64,000 bases of DNA, taken from contig CALURU010000001.1 in NCBI GenBank assembly GCA_944323255.1, positions 124,001-188,000 of the forward strand. Reading direction: 5' to 3'. Shown here in pieces: positions 48,342-57,696 of this stretch. Source of the stretch: Candidatus Gastranaerophilales bacterium. GTDB lineage: Bacteria > Cyanobacteriota > Vampirovibrionia > Gastranaerophilales > Gastranaerophilaceae. A program made the position numbers and the translations under genes. The notes under the pieces are model-generated. The model saw nothing but the letters and a program-made list of their open reading frames with translations, had not been told where the DNA came from and did no database searches. The number at the start of each line of letters is the position of its first letter. The first letter of the stretch is position 1.

Positions 48342-49595
48342 ATGCCAGTATTACCGCCTGATAAGATTTTAAAACTTATACCATCTTTGTTTGAAATTAA
48401 TATTACAGAATCTCAAACAGGAGTCAATCTATTCAGAAAATTGGAAAAATTTTTAATTTTTGATGACGGTTTTATTTATTTTGCAAATCCTGACAGCCTG
48501 CAGCTTAAATACAATTATAAAAAACACGGCTCAAACATAGTTGATACGCTCTATTCGTTGAATAAAGAGTTAAAAACTTTCGTGTTCAGCAAAGGCGGAG
48601 CAATTTTAAATTCAGAAGATAAACTTATAAAAGCTCTTGAATATACCGGATTAAAATCGTTTATTGTTTCTAAAATATCAATAAAATCAACCATTTTTGG
48701 CTTAATAGTTTTAGCAAAGAGAGAAAAAAACTATTATACAAAAGAAGATTTAACCGCACTAGACGCTGTCTCTTCTATTCTTTCATATGTTTTAAAAGAT
48801 TCCGAGCTTTCCAATGTCTTTAAGCTTCAGTTAAAAGCATTGAAAGACGGAATCATTGAAAAAAATAAAGCATATAAGACTATAAAAGAGCAAAATGAAA
48901 AGATTCTTGAAGCTGACAAAGTAAAAAATGAGTTTCTGGCAAACATTTCGCACGAACTAAGAACACCACTGAATTCTATTTTAGGCTTTTCTGATATTTT
49001 AAGCACCCAATTATACGGCAATCTTAATCAAAAGCAGGAAGAATATGTCAATGATATTAAAGTATCTGCGACCCATCTTCTTGGTATGATAAACGAGATT
49101 CTTGATATGTCTAAAATTGAAGCAAATGCAATGAAAATCGTAAAAAGCACATTTTGGATTTCAAGAGCCGTTGATGAAGCTTGTAATATTCTGATGCCGC
49201 TTGCACAGAAAAAAAATATTACACTCAAGAAAGATATGCCGACAGATTTTGAAGTTTTTGCTGATTACCAAAAAATCCAACAAATATTATATAATCTTAT
49301 AAGCAATGCCATAAAATATTCACCGGAGAATGATACTGTAGAAATTTCTGTCAGTGCAAATGATAAAGCATTTAAAATCACTGTTCATGATAATGGTATC
49401 GGTATAGATAAAAAATATCACGGAAAAATTTTTGCGAAATTTGTACAACTGGACAGCGCATATACTAAAAAAGAAAGTTCAACAGGATTAGGGCTTACAA
49501 TAACAAAAGAACTTGTAGAATTGCATGAAGGTAAAATTTCATTAATGAGTGAAGTAAACAACGGTTCAACATTTATTGTTGAGATTCCTTTTTAG
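48342..49595 (+). CDS. GAF-like sensor histidine kinase, intact catalytic motifs
   Basis: A 417-residue cytoplasmic kinase. The first 170 residues look GAF-like (FLIFDDGFIYFANPDSLQ, SKISIKSTIFGLIVLAKREK). HisKA follows with NISHELRTPLNSILGFS (phospho-acceptor H204). HATPase_c has the N box LISNAIKYSPEN, G1 HDNGIGID and G2 STGLGLTI. No response regulator is beside it. The shared layout suggests the pseudokinase at 12.6 kb is a paralogue. Its 3' end overlaps the convergent protease-like gene by 23 bases. Confidence 0.92.
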   Translation: MPVLPPDKILKLIPSLFEINITESQTGVNLFRKLEKFLIFDDGFIYFANPDSLQLKYNYKKHGSNIVDTLYSLNKELKTFVFSKGGAILNSEDKLIKALEYTGLKSFIVSKISIKSTIFGLIVLAKREKNYYTKEDLTALDAVSSILSYVLKDSELSNVFKLQLKALKDGIIEKNKAYKTIKEQNEKILEADKVKNEFLANISHELRTPLNSILGFSDILSTQLYGNLNQKQEEYVNDIKVSATHLLGMINEILDMSKIEANAMKIVKSTFWISRAVDEACNILMPLAQKKNITLKKDMPTDFEVFADYQKIQQILYNLISNAIKYSPENDTVEISVSANDKAFKITVHDNGIGIDKKYHGKIFAKFVQLDSAYTKKESSTGLGLTITKELVELHEGKISLMSEVNNGSTFIVEIPF

Positions 49596-50343
49596 CAAGA
49601 TCGCTGTTAAAGTAACCAACAATAAACTTGAAGGTTTTTAATGCTGTATCAATATGCATGGTTCTAGGATTATTATTCCTTTTTTCTTTTACTGTTATAG
49701 TATTGTTATCTAAATCAACATCTTCTATAACATACACATGCCATGTTCTGCCATCTAACATTTTAACACCCGTACCTATAACAAAACTATGGTCTTTTTC
49801 TTTATCCATACGTCTGAATAAATCCATTACCTCATTTCTGTAACCTTCTAAATCTATATTAAAATCTGTTTCTCCAATAATTCGAGGGTTTATTCCTGTA
49901 AATATTTTCATAAAATGAGATGGCAGATTATTTTCAAACGGATACGTTTTAAACTTGTCTGTCACCCTGCAAATCCAAGGTTTTGATTTGTATTTTTTTT
50001 CATATTCGGCTACAGAAATATCTATGCTTCGTATAATTTCATTTGGCTGCTGTCTGTATAATTTTTCATACCCATCAACAACAGCATTTGTTGGAATTAC
50101 ATATTTTTCCTTCTCTCCATTATCTTTGTATAAATAGCAATTTATAAGCTTTGGATTATTATCATCATATTCTATTTGTTCTTTCAATACATTTCTGCCA
50201 TTAGAAGTATGTGACAGCGTTTCAAGTGTTGTCATAAGATAACAATCGCTGAAATGCTGCTTTGCATGCCCAAGACCATCAATGTCACTATCAGAAATTG
50301 ATGCTTTAAATGAAGGATAAACAGAATTAATACGACCTAGCAT
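49573..50343 (-). CDS. Calpain-like (papain-fold) cysteine protease candidate
   Basis: A 256-residue protein with no signal peptide. Near the start is GLGHAKQHFSDCYLMTTLETLS, which matches the calpain Gln-(x)-DC[WY]LL active-site helix (Q29 and C34). LPSHFMKIFTG resembles the calpain ALxKLTG strand. GRTWHVYVIEDVDLDNN supplies the His (H202) and NNNP an Asn (N225). Calpains have His-Asn 24 residues apart; here the spacing is 23. The N-terminal PSFKAS stretch is basic-hydrophobic and of unknown role. The start site has no clear Shine-Dalgarno. Calpain-family proteases are sparsely spread in bacteria. Whether it is active or a secreted effector cannot be read from sequence. Confidence 0.65.
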   Translation of the reverse strand: MLGRINSVYPSFKASISDSDIDGLGHAKQHFSDCYLMTTLETLSHTSNGRNVLKEQIEYDDNNPKLINCYLYKDNGEKEKYVIPTNAVVDGYEKLYRQQPNEIIRSIDISVAEYEKKYKSKPWICRVTDKFKTYPFENNLPSHFMKIFTGINPRIIGETDFNIDLEGYRNEVMDLFRRMDKEKDHSFVIGTGVKMLDGRTWHVYVIEDVDLDNNTITVKEKRNNNPRTMHIDTALKTFKFIVGYFNSDLAKKESQQ

Positions 50344-50425
50344 ATCTATATTAAATAAAAAAAATGTTCATTATTGATAAATTATTGCAAAAATGTTACA
50401 ATTGTTACAAAGAGGGAAATAAAAG

Positions 50426-50854
50426 ATGAAAATAATAATAGGTTCTGACCACGGAGGATTTAGCCTTAAAACCCTAATAGTAGCACATCTGGAGCAGCAG
50501 GGAATAGAAGTTGAAGACAAGGGCTGCTATAGTGAAGACTCTTGTGACTATCCGGTTATAGCCAAAGAAGTTGCAAGAAGAGTACTTTTAGCAGGTGCAA
50601 GAGGGATTCTGGTTTGCGGAACAGGAATTGGAATGTCTATTGCTGCAAATAAATTTAAAGGAATCAGAGCTTCATTATGTAATGATACATATTCAGCAAG
50701 AATGACCAGAAAACATAATGATTCAAATATACTTTGCCTAGGAGAAAGAGTTATAGGACCGGGTCTGGCACTGGATATTGTAGATGAATGGCTTGTCACG
50801 AATTTCGAGGGCGGAAGGCATGAAAAGCGTGTGAACATGTTGGAGTTAGAATGA
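50426..50854 (+). CDS. rpiB: Ribose-5-phosphate isomerase B
   Basis: Interconverts ribose-5-phosphate and ribulose-5-phosphate. The 142-residue protein begins KIIIGSDHGGFSLK and has ILVCGTGIGMSIAANK, with the catalytic Cys, and ASLCNDTYSARMTRKHNDSNILCLG. GAGGG precedes the ATG. It overlaps the next gene by 4 bases (ATGA). Confidence 0.95.
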   Translation: MKIIIGSDHGGFSLKTLIVAHLEQQGIEVEDKGCYSEDSCDYPVIAKEVARRVLLAGARGILVCGTGIGMSIAANKFKGIRASLCNDTYSARMTRKHNDSNILCLGERVIGPGLALDIVDEWLVTNFEGGRHEKRVNMLELE

Positions 50855-51258
50855 ATACTGAGTTAACATCATATAAATTTGCTTGTATTATAGCCAGATT
50901 TTTGGAAGAAAAAATTGCAAAAGATATTTCTATTTTAAATATAAGTAATGTATCATCATTTGCGGATTATTTTGTCATATGTTCTGCTCAAACTAATACA
51001 CAGGTAAAAGCTCTGACGGAGAATTTAACAGACAAAATTAAGACAACCTTTTCCAGACTTCCTATTGGCAGAGAAAACGATGCAAAAAACAGATGGAATC
51101 TTATAGATTATGGGGATGTTGTAGTTCACATATTGCAGCAAAGCGAGAGAGAAACATATGCAATAGAGAAGTTTTGGAATCATGCATTCTGTATTCCACA
51201 AGAGACATGGCTGGAAGAATCAAAAGAATATTCTGAATACGAAAACATTGAGAGATAA
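50851..51258 (+). CDS. rsfS: Ribosomal silencing factor RsfS
   Basis: Binds ribosomal protein uL14 and blocks subunit joining in stationary phase. The 135-residue protein has the family motifs VSSFADYFVICSAQTNTQVKAL and NRWNLIDYGDVVVHI. Cotranslated with rpiB (4-base overlap) and 2 bases before a TPR gene. Confidence 0.93.
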   Translation: MNTELTSYKFACIIARFLEEKIAKDISILNISNVSSFADYFVICSAQTNTQVKALTENLTDKIKTTFSRLPIGRENDAKNRWNLIDYGDVVVHILQQSERETYAIEKFWNHAFCIPQETWLEESKEYSEYENIER

Positions 51259-51260
51259 AT

Positions 51261-52331
51261 ATGGATAAAAAAGAATTAAACAAAGCAATAGAAAAAACCG
51301 TTTTAAAAATGGCATTGGATCCTAAAAATACTGACAATTACCATGAATTAGCAAAGTATTACGCTCTGGATAACCAATATGAAAAAGTTATTTCTGTTTA
51401 TGAAAGTTTGTTAGAAATTGACCCTAAGGATTTGCAGACGTTATTGAATTTGGGAAGTATTTGGTTCTATTCAAAGGATTACAAGAAAGCTTTAAAGTAC
51501 TTTAATCAAGCAATGCTCGTAAATCCAAGCAATTACCTTGTGTATTATAACCTTGCTAATACTTATGCAGAATTAAAGAATTTTCCAAAGGCATTGCATT
51601 ATTATAACAGAACACTTGATTTTAACTCGCAGGATCCTGAAATTTATAATGCAATAGCGCTTTTATACCACGACTTTGAAGATTACGTAGAAGCAAGAGC
51701 TTATTATGAAAAAGCATTATCACTTGATCCCGAAAATTTAACGGCTCTGGTGGACTTAGGCAATGTTTGCTTTAAATTGTTTGACTACAACAAAGCACTT
51801 GAATATTACTATAAGGTTTTTGCATTAGCCCCGGATAATAAAACAGTAGCGTTATGTATTGCAAATACACTTGCTGTAAACAAAGATAAGCAAAAATGCT
51901 ATGATTATTTTGAAAAAGCAATAGCTCTTCCAGGAGATAATTACAAGGCTTATATATGTTATGCTATTGCTAAATCAGATTTTAAAGATTATGAAGATGC
52001 TGTAGAATTATATAAGAAAGCAATAGCTATTAATCCTAAAGAGGCAAATGCTTATATATTAGCTGGTAACATGTATTCTAATTTAGAGAAATACAAGGAG
52101 GCAGAAGAACAGTATAAAGAGGCTTTAAAAATAAATAAACTTGATCCTAGCATATACGTTCTTATTGCTAATGTTTATTATATGAATAATGAAGTAGAGC
52201 GTTCAATATATTCATATCGTGCGGCAGTAAATATGCGCCCTGAAAATGACGAATATAAACTTGTATTTATACAGGTATTAGATGATTTTATAGATGAATA
52301 CAGAAAGGATGATATAGTTGCAGCCATCTAG
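51261..52331 (+). CDS. Tetratricopeptide-repeat protein (356 aa)
   Basis: About nine TPR units cover the protein, e.g. LLNLGSIWFYSKDYKKALKYFNQAM and IYNAIALLYHDFEDYVEARAYYEKAL. No membrane segment or signal. It sits in the rpiB-rsfS operon and overlaps the following membrane protein gene by 14 bases. Its partner is unknown. Confidence 0.87.
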   Translation: MDKKELNKAIEKTVLKMALDPKNTDNYHELAKYYALDNQYEKVISVYESLLEIDPKDLQTLLNLGSIWFYSKDYKKALKYFNQAMLVNPSNYLVYYNLANTYAELKNFPKALHYYNRTLDFNSQDPEIYNAIALLYHDFEDYVEARAYYEKALSLDPENLTALVDLGNVCFKLFDYNKALEYYYKVFALAPDNKTVALCIANTLAVNKDKQKCYDYFEKAIALPGDNYKAYICYAIAKSDFKDYEDAVELYKKAIAINPKEANAYILAGNMYSNLEKYKEAEEQYKEALKINKLDPSIYVLIANVYYMNNEVERSIYSYRAAVNMRPENDEYKLVFIQVLDDFIDEYRKDDIVAAI

Positions 52332-52725
52332 ACAAATATATCCAATAGAGAGAATAGTATCTGCGGCTTCGTATTTAACAGCAGGCGGCGCTGGTTTAGT
52401 TTGGCTCATTATAGCAACACTATTAAGAAAACATCTTACAACTTTTCTTCTCTATCATATAATGCAATCTATATTTCTTTCTATTTTGTATTTTTTAATA
52501 GTAAAATTTGCAGAATTAATTTATGTAATTTTATTTAGAATACCTGTAATTAATGCTATTCCATATCTAATTAATATGCCATTACCTGTGTTTTATGGTT
52601 TGTCAATAATACAACTTCTAACAACGGTAATTATTTTGTATCTTGTAATTACAGCAGGTTTGGGTTTATATAGTTATATCCCTTGGGTATCGGATATAAT
52701 AAATATTAATACAGGACGAAAATGA
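52318..52725 (+). CDS. Tic20/DUF4870-like four-helix membrane protein, TTG start
   Basis: A 135-residue protein with about four hydrophobic helices. The pattern RIVSAASYLTAGGAGLVWL, then FLLYHIMQSIFLSILYFLI, resembles Tic20/DUF4870-type small membrane proteins common in the cyanobacterial lineage, but the match is loose. The start is a TTG overlapping the TPR gene by 14 bases, with AGGA 8 bases before it. It is the last gene before the repeat region. Confidence 0.55.
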   Translation: MQPSRQIYPIERIVSAASYLTAGGAGLVWLIIATLLRKHLTTFLLYHIMQSIFLSILYFLIVKFAELIYVILFRIPVINAIPYLINMPLPVFYGLSIIQLLTTVIILYLVITAGLGLYSYIPWVSDIININTGRK

Positions 52726-52732
52726 TAGATAC

Positions 52733-53554
52733 TATGAGATTAAAAAGTCCTGATTGGGCGAGGGAAAATGTAACTTTTCCCTTGCCTATCGGGGCTTATG
52801 TAAAAAGGATTTTTCGTTTTTAAACGGATATAGGGCTCAGAATGACGTGGCACTTTGAGCGTGAATCTCCTCGCCCCTTGTGTGAGGGGGTAAATGAATT
52901 GGGCTGGTTGGTCACCATCCCTCGCCCATTAGGGGAGAGCGGATTTTCGGTAGGGCGATGACGAGCGTGCGGCAGCGGGAGCACCGTCCGTAAGGACGTA
53001 AACTCATTCCCGCAAGCGAGCAAGCCCGTAAGGTGGAGGGAAGCTGGGAACTTTCCGACACCCCGAATAATCCAAGGGGGTAAATGCATTGAGTGGTTAG
53101 TCGTATCCCCTCGCCCATTAGGGGAGAGGGTAGAATTTCTTAGCGAGCTGTGCGAGCTTAGAAATTCGGGTGAGGGCTTAAATCAAGAACTTACTCTCAA
53201 CGCTCCACTTTGTTCAGGAAAGCTTTTCTCAGACACGCTCCCGCTATCGCTTCGAAAACCTTTCCCTCGCTCCGTTACGCTTAAATCTGGCAAGTGTTGC
53301 ATTCCCTCGCCCCTTTGGGGGTGGGGGTAAATGAATTGGGCTGGGCGGTCACTTTCCCCTCGCCCCTTGTGGGAGAGGGAGCAGTCGTGCATGAGCCGTT
53401 AGGCGAAGGCTACGAATGCGGGTGAGGGGCTAAATAAAGTTAGTAGGTCGGGCTACGCCTGACATTCCCCTCGCCCCTTTGGGGAGAGGGAGAAGCCGTG
53501 CTTGAACCGTCAGGTGAAAGTTACGGATTCGGGTGAGGGGCTGAATAAACCTAA
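52733..53554. repeat. GC-rich palindromic repeat cluster downstream of the flagellin gene
   Basis: This stretch holds no supportable gene. It contains at least three copies of a ~75-base unit that begins CCCCTCGCCC...GGGGAGAGGG, has a short variable middle and ends GGGTGAGGGGCT (53107-53178, 53356-53431, 53467-53542), plus partial copies at about 52868-52945 and 53307-53330. A companion segment GTAAATGAATTGGGCTGG precedes several copies (around 52891, 53327, and in variant form 53080). A partial CTCAGAATGACG element is at about 52844. Open frames across it are artefacts of the repeats. Confidence 0.8.
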
Positions 53555-55338
53555 TTACAACAACTGTAATGCTATCGATGGTGTTTGGTTGGCGGTCGCA
53601 AGGAGAGTAGCAGAAGCCTGTTGTAGAATTTGCATTTGTATGTACTCACTTGAAACTTCCGCAATATCAGCATCACGAATGGTTGATTGTGTAGAAGTTA
53701 AATTGTCGATCGAGACCCCGATTGACTCAAGTGCTGATTCAAGTCTATTGTATGCTGCGCCGTATTCGGTTTGCTTAGATCTGATTTTGGAGAGCATTTC
53801 GTCTATTTGGTTTAATGAATTGCGTGCAGCATCAGAAGATGAAACATCGATGGACAACCCGCTGTATCCGAAACTCAAATCAAGATTTATTTGCGAGCTA
53901 GAATCAGAATGAATTCCGGCTTGGAATAATACATTTTGTTGAGTACCCGTGGCATTGCTGTCAAAATTCGGCTTATATAAAGGTTTGTTATTTGCAGGCG
54001 GCGTGCCGCCATCTGTCAAACCACTTAAACTTGTACCTGCCCGATTATCTCCTACCGCTGTCATACCAGAGTTGACAACATCATAATAATGACAGTTTGT
54101 AATTGTTGAAACTGCATCATAGCACTCTCCTACAAATGCTCCGGTTAATGTAGGACCAGCAACTTTTCCTGTTGCATAACAGGAAGAAATTTCTGCTCCA
54201 CTTATCATACCTGCCAAGCCCCCTATGCAATTCTGTCCATCTACATTACCAGTTGAAAAACTATTTTTTACTGAACCTCCTACAATAGCTCCTATAAGTC
54301 CGCCCAAACAATCTCCAGTTGTTACATTGCCTGTTGCATAACAGTTTTCTACATTAGAATTACTAATTTGTCCAGCAAGACTTCCTGTATAAGACCCGCT
54401 TACATCACAAGCTGAATAACAATTTGTTATACTTCCATTTCCTAGCAAGCCAACAATTCCACCTTGTCCGTTACCATTTACTCCCAAAATACTTCCAGAT
54501 ACATAACAGTTTGATATTTCACTTCCGGTGCCGCCTGCAACAAGTCCTCCTACAACGGTTGCTCCAGTAACATTAATATTTTCTAAACCTACATTTTCTA
54601 TTATTGCATTCTCAACCATTCCAAAGAAACCCAACCCATTCGAAGAAGGGTCATTAATTGTTAGATTACTTATCACATGACCATTACCATTAAATTCACC
54701 TGAAAAAGGTGTACCCGTATTTATATCACCTATTGGATCCCAGTCGATGCCGGAGAGGTCTATGTCGGACATAAGGATGTATTTGCCGCTTAGGTTGTTG
54801 TTTATTGCCTGGAGCTCATCGGCAGTTTTGATGATTGTATAACCCTGCGCAAGAGCTTCCTCTTCGGTTAATGGGTCGATTTGCTGGATAAATTCGCCGC
54901 CGCCGGTTGTAGAAGAAGCGCCTTCGCCAAAGAGTTTTATGCCGTTGTATTCGGTATTAGAGACAATTCGATCACATTCTGCAAGGCGGGCAGTGATTTC
55001 AGATTGGATGGCGTTTAGGGAGTCTTGTCCGTAAGTGCCATTGGCTGCTTGTTCGGTGAGGTCTCTTATGCGGGAAAGGTGATCGGATATGAGGCTTAGG
55101 CTATCTTCGGCAGTTGTTAGCATATCCAAGCCATGGCGACGTTGTCCTGCGCCACGCTGTAAGATGAGAGTTTGCTCGCAAGGCTCGTTGAGATTGAGTA
55201 ATTTGCTGCGTTGTCTTTAGCGTGGTTTATCTTAAAGCCCGTTGTCATGCGCTCAATAGCGGTATTGAGTGCGTTTGTGGAGAAGGTGAGGTTTGATTGG
55301 ACAATCATTGAGCCGAGGTTGGTGTTGAGGGTTATCAT
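53555..55338 (-). pseudogene. Flagellin with a GLUG-repeat central domain, one-base frameshift
   Basis: Two frames join to one flagellin. The N-terminal D0/D1 (ITLNTNLGSMIVQSN, ERMTTGFKINHAKDNAANY) ends in a stop soon after AQDNVAM. The other frame resumes with LDMLTTAEDSLSLISDHL and runs to the flagellin C-terminus (DADIAEVSSEYIQMQILQQASATLLATANQ). Adding one base near 55130 restores 594 residues. The middle (about 130-460) starts with an LSGKYILMSDIDLSGIDWDPIG segment and continues with 5-6 GLUG-like repeats (ENCYATGNV, CIGGLAGM, SSCYATGKV), as in bacterial surface adhesins. The start is ATG 55338, 5 bases after AGGAGG. Either a real lesion, a phase-variable site or a sequencing error. Confidence 0.85.
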
Positions 55339-55375
55339 GCACACCTCCTCAATTTATGTGGAGTAAAAGTTTTAA

Positions 55376-55450
55376 AGCCCCTCACCCGAATTTCTAACTT
55401 TCGCTCACGCTCAACTTGAAATTCTACCCTCTCCCCTAATGGGCGAGGGG
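55376..55450 (-). repeat. Palindromic repeat unit upstream of flagellin, copy 1
   Basis: Reverse-oriented copy of the CCCCTCGCCC...GGGTGAGGGGCT unit found downstream of the flagellin gene. Confidence 0.8.
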
Positions 55451-55471
55451 AAGCGAGACTTACCAGAGTGC

Positions 55472-55563
55472 CGTCATTCTGAGGGCGGAAGCCCGAAGAA
55501 TCTCCTTTTTGTAAAGTTTTAAAGATTCTTCGCACCTGAATAGATGCTGGACTCAGAATGACG
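55472..55563. repeat. 92-base palindromic MITE-like element
   Basis: The outer arms CGTCATTCTGAG (55472-55483) and CTCAGAATGACG (55552-55563) are perfect complements, as are the inner arms CGAAGAATCT (55494-55503) and AGATTCTTCG (55523-55532). This layout is that of a dispersed CATTCTGAG-type palindromic repeat known from many bacterial genomes. A half copy is at about 52840-52872. Confidence 0.8.
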
Positions 55564-56238
55564 CAATAAGTTGGATGAATTTGACCGCTCTCCCCTAATG
55601 GGCAAGGGAATACGAAGCTTGTTGATTGCAAGCGCAGGCATCTGCCCCCCCTTGAGGGGGAAGTGGTCGGAGACCGTAGGGGGGTATTCGTGAATTATTG
55701 TTTTTAACCCCACACCCGCATTCGTAGCTTTCGCCTGACGGCTCGAGCACGACTGCACCCTCTCCCTCAAGGGGCGAGGGATGGCGACCAACCAAACCAA
55801 GACATTTACCCCCTTCCTCAAAGAGCGAGGGGAAGTGACTAACCAGCACAAGACAGAGTAAGTTAATTCTTCCTTCTCAACTGCTAAACTACTAAACTTC
55901 TCAACTAATCCAATTCGGGCAAAACTGTCTCTACAAGCGGGCTTCCCCCCTAATAGCTGAAAGCCTTGCGGGGAATGCATTGAAGCACTTTTATTTTCCG
56001 TCAAGTCTACCTTTAATTCCATTCTGATAACATATCCTTGTACTATTATATAGTATATATTCCACATGTAACGACATCTGTAACACTTTTTATTTCTTTT
56101 TGTTACAAAAATTTACATTGCTGATTCGTTTTATCTGTCATTTTTATGCAAAACATACTCAAACCCCTGTCTTAAAATCAGACAGGGGCAGTTTGTTTAC
56201 TTCCATAGGGGCAATATATGTATTATGGAAAATAAATT
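55564..56238. repeat. Further repeat-rich stretch between flagellin and glycosidase genes
   Basis: No convincing gene. It contains another reverse copy of the ~75-base unit (55708-55790), partial CCTCGCCC and CCCCTTGAGGGGG hairpins (about 55590-55690) and a 55800-55850 partial. At 55830-56022 there is a G+C-poorer stretch with an open frame from an ATG at 56022 on the minus strand (start MELKVDLTENKSASMHSP) that then runs into repeats. Upstream of it a TTACAT...TATAAT-like promoter (about 56045-56075, minus strand) could start a long flagellin leader. Confidence 0.6.
56164..56188 (-). terminator. Hairpin downstream of the glycosidase gene
   Basis: CCCCTGTCT (56164-56172) pairs with AGACAGGGG (56180-56188). 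The T-tract on the minus strand is short (TTTGAG). It stands about 50 bases past the glycosidase stop. Confidence 0.6.
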
Positions 56239-57459
56239 CTAGCTTATTTTTCTTACTTGAAGTGTGTGTGAAAGTGGGATTCCACCCTGAACAGCAGGTT
56301 TATTCACAACCTTACCATTTACATACATTACGGTTGATCCGCCGCCATCAAGGTTCATAGCATTAACGCAACCTAGTTCCTTCATCAACTCCGCCAGTTC
56401 TATTAATGTTAATCCTATTGATGCGCCTTCTCTTCCGTCCGCTGTTAACATAATCAAATGATTATCCTTTGTATATCCGATTGCTGTCCTTGGATTTCTT
56501 CCACCCACCGACCCGAGTTTTTGTGCTGTCATATCTACATATACATCACCATTTTTGACTAAATACGGACCTCCGCTTATTATGTGTTTGACATCAGTCC
56601 ACTCGGGATTTAATTTTAAATCTAGTTTAAATCGTCTGGCTCCGGCTATTCTATCTAAATTCTTTTTCGGACCAACTATTACATAGCCATCATCCGGAAT
56701 TTTATTCTGACCATATGAATACCGCACCGGCTTCCCGTTCGAAACAACTAGCTGCATACCATACTTTGGAGAAGGCGGAGAATATTCGCCCCAATCCGGC
56801 GTATATACGATTGTATGCACTGACAACATTCTAGGCTGATTGACATTATCAATTTTAACACCCCCTAAATTTGTTTTAACTTCTGCTTTTAGTTGTACTC
56901 TTGCCATATCAAATCCGTTATCAAAAATACCCATTGCTACTCTGTCATAAACCGGACCGGTATAAACCTTTTTATTTATCATCAGTGTCCCTAGTGGAAC
57001 GCCCGTTTGAGGTTTGAAATAACCTCCGTTTATTGCAACAATTGCACCATCTCGTTGTGCTATATTAGTTATCTTTTTTCTGGATGCCAGTTTGTCCGAT
57101 GCAATTGAAGGCTCTACGACCAAATTTTGGTTTACACCCTGTGATAATTCTACTATATTTATCCTAACGGGTTTGTTTTTATAAAATTTAATCATTCTGA
57201 CATGTTTTACGCCTTTCTCAATTTCTGTTACTTGTGAACCTATATATTTTTGTGAAATTTCTGATTCAAATAATACCTCATCGTGCTGCTGTTGTTCCTG
57301 TACATAATTTAATGTTGGAGAAATTCCTGTCATATTTCCTATGTCACCGGCTGATAAAATTGTGTTTTGACTAAGTAATAAGCATATTGCAATACCTATT
57401 CCTGCTGCACTTGTAGCAGCCTTTTCGAACTGGGGTCGTTGTACTAAAATTGTATCCAT
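56239..57459 (-). CDS. Phosphodiester glycosidase family protein (NAGPA-like)
   Basis: A 406-residue membrane-anchored or secreted enzyme. After a Gln/Arg/Pro start there is a hydrophobic segment (about 16-35). The catalytic domain has the family segments AIVAINGGYFKPQTG, NPRTAIGYTKDNHLIMLTADGR and CVNAMNLDGGGSTVMYVNG. Members hydrolyse GlcNAc-phosphodiesters in glycans, as in mammalian uncovering enzyme, and are frequent in Cyanobacteria. The ATG at 57471 is in frame, but the one at 57459, preceded by GGTGA, is better placed. Substrate is not shown by sequence. Confidence 0.85.
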   Translation of the reverse strand: MDTILVQRPQFEKAATSAAGIGIAICLLLSQNTILSAGDIGNMTGISPTLNYVQEQQQHDEVLFESEISQKYIGSQVTEIEKGVKHVRMIKFYKNKPVRINIVELSQGVNQNLVVEPSIASDKLASRKKITNIAQRDGAIVAINGGYFKPQTGVPLGTLMINKKVYTGPVYDRVAMGIFDNGFDMARVQLKAEVKTNLGGVKIDNVNQPRMLSVHTIVYTPDWGEYSPPSPKYGMQLVVSNGKPVRYSYGQNKIPDDGYVIVGPKKNLDRIAGARRFKLDLKLNPEWTDVKHIISGGPYLVKNGDVYVDMTAQKLGSVGGRNPRTAIGYTKDNHLIMLTADGREGASIGLTLIELAELMKELGCVNAMNLDGGGSTVMYVNGKVVNKPAVQGGIPLSHTLQVRKIS

Positions 57460-57696
57460 TGCTATCACCATATTGAATTAAGTAACAGATACCTTTTTTA
57501 TTAAGGAGTGGTGTGGGGCTATAACACTCCAGAGGGGGTAATTCTTTGAAAACTTGCATTCCTTCTGTTTTCTTCTTATTAATACCTGCTTTGTATTAAT
57601 TTTTTACCCTATTAAATTTTCACATCCGAAAATTTTGCTCTTCAGATTACATATCGAGAACTTATTAAATCCTCTACTTATATTATACCATACACT

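Noticed and set aside
52820-53392. Several short minus-strand frames downstream of flagellin
   Set aside because: They lie wholly inside the GC-rich palindromic repeats, contain repeated Pro/Arg/Ser peptides and have no ribosome binding site.
52733-53554. CRISPR array
   Set aside because: Repeats are of irregular spacing and size, are palindromic over their whole length and differ in the middle. No cas gene is near.
55519-56067. 182-residue minus-strand open frame upstream of flagellin
   Set aside because: Most of it is repeat sequence that is open in several frames. Only the first ~60 residues look protein-like, so it is reported as a possible remnant, not a gene.
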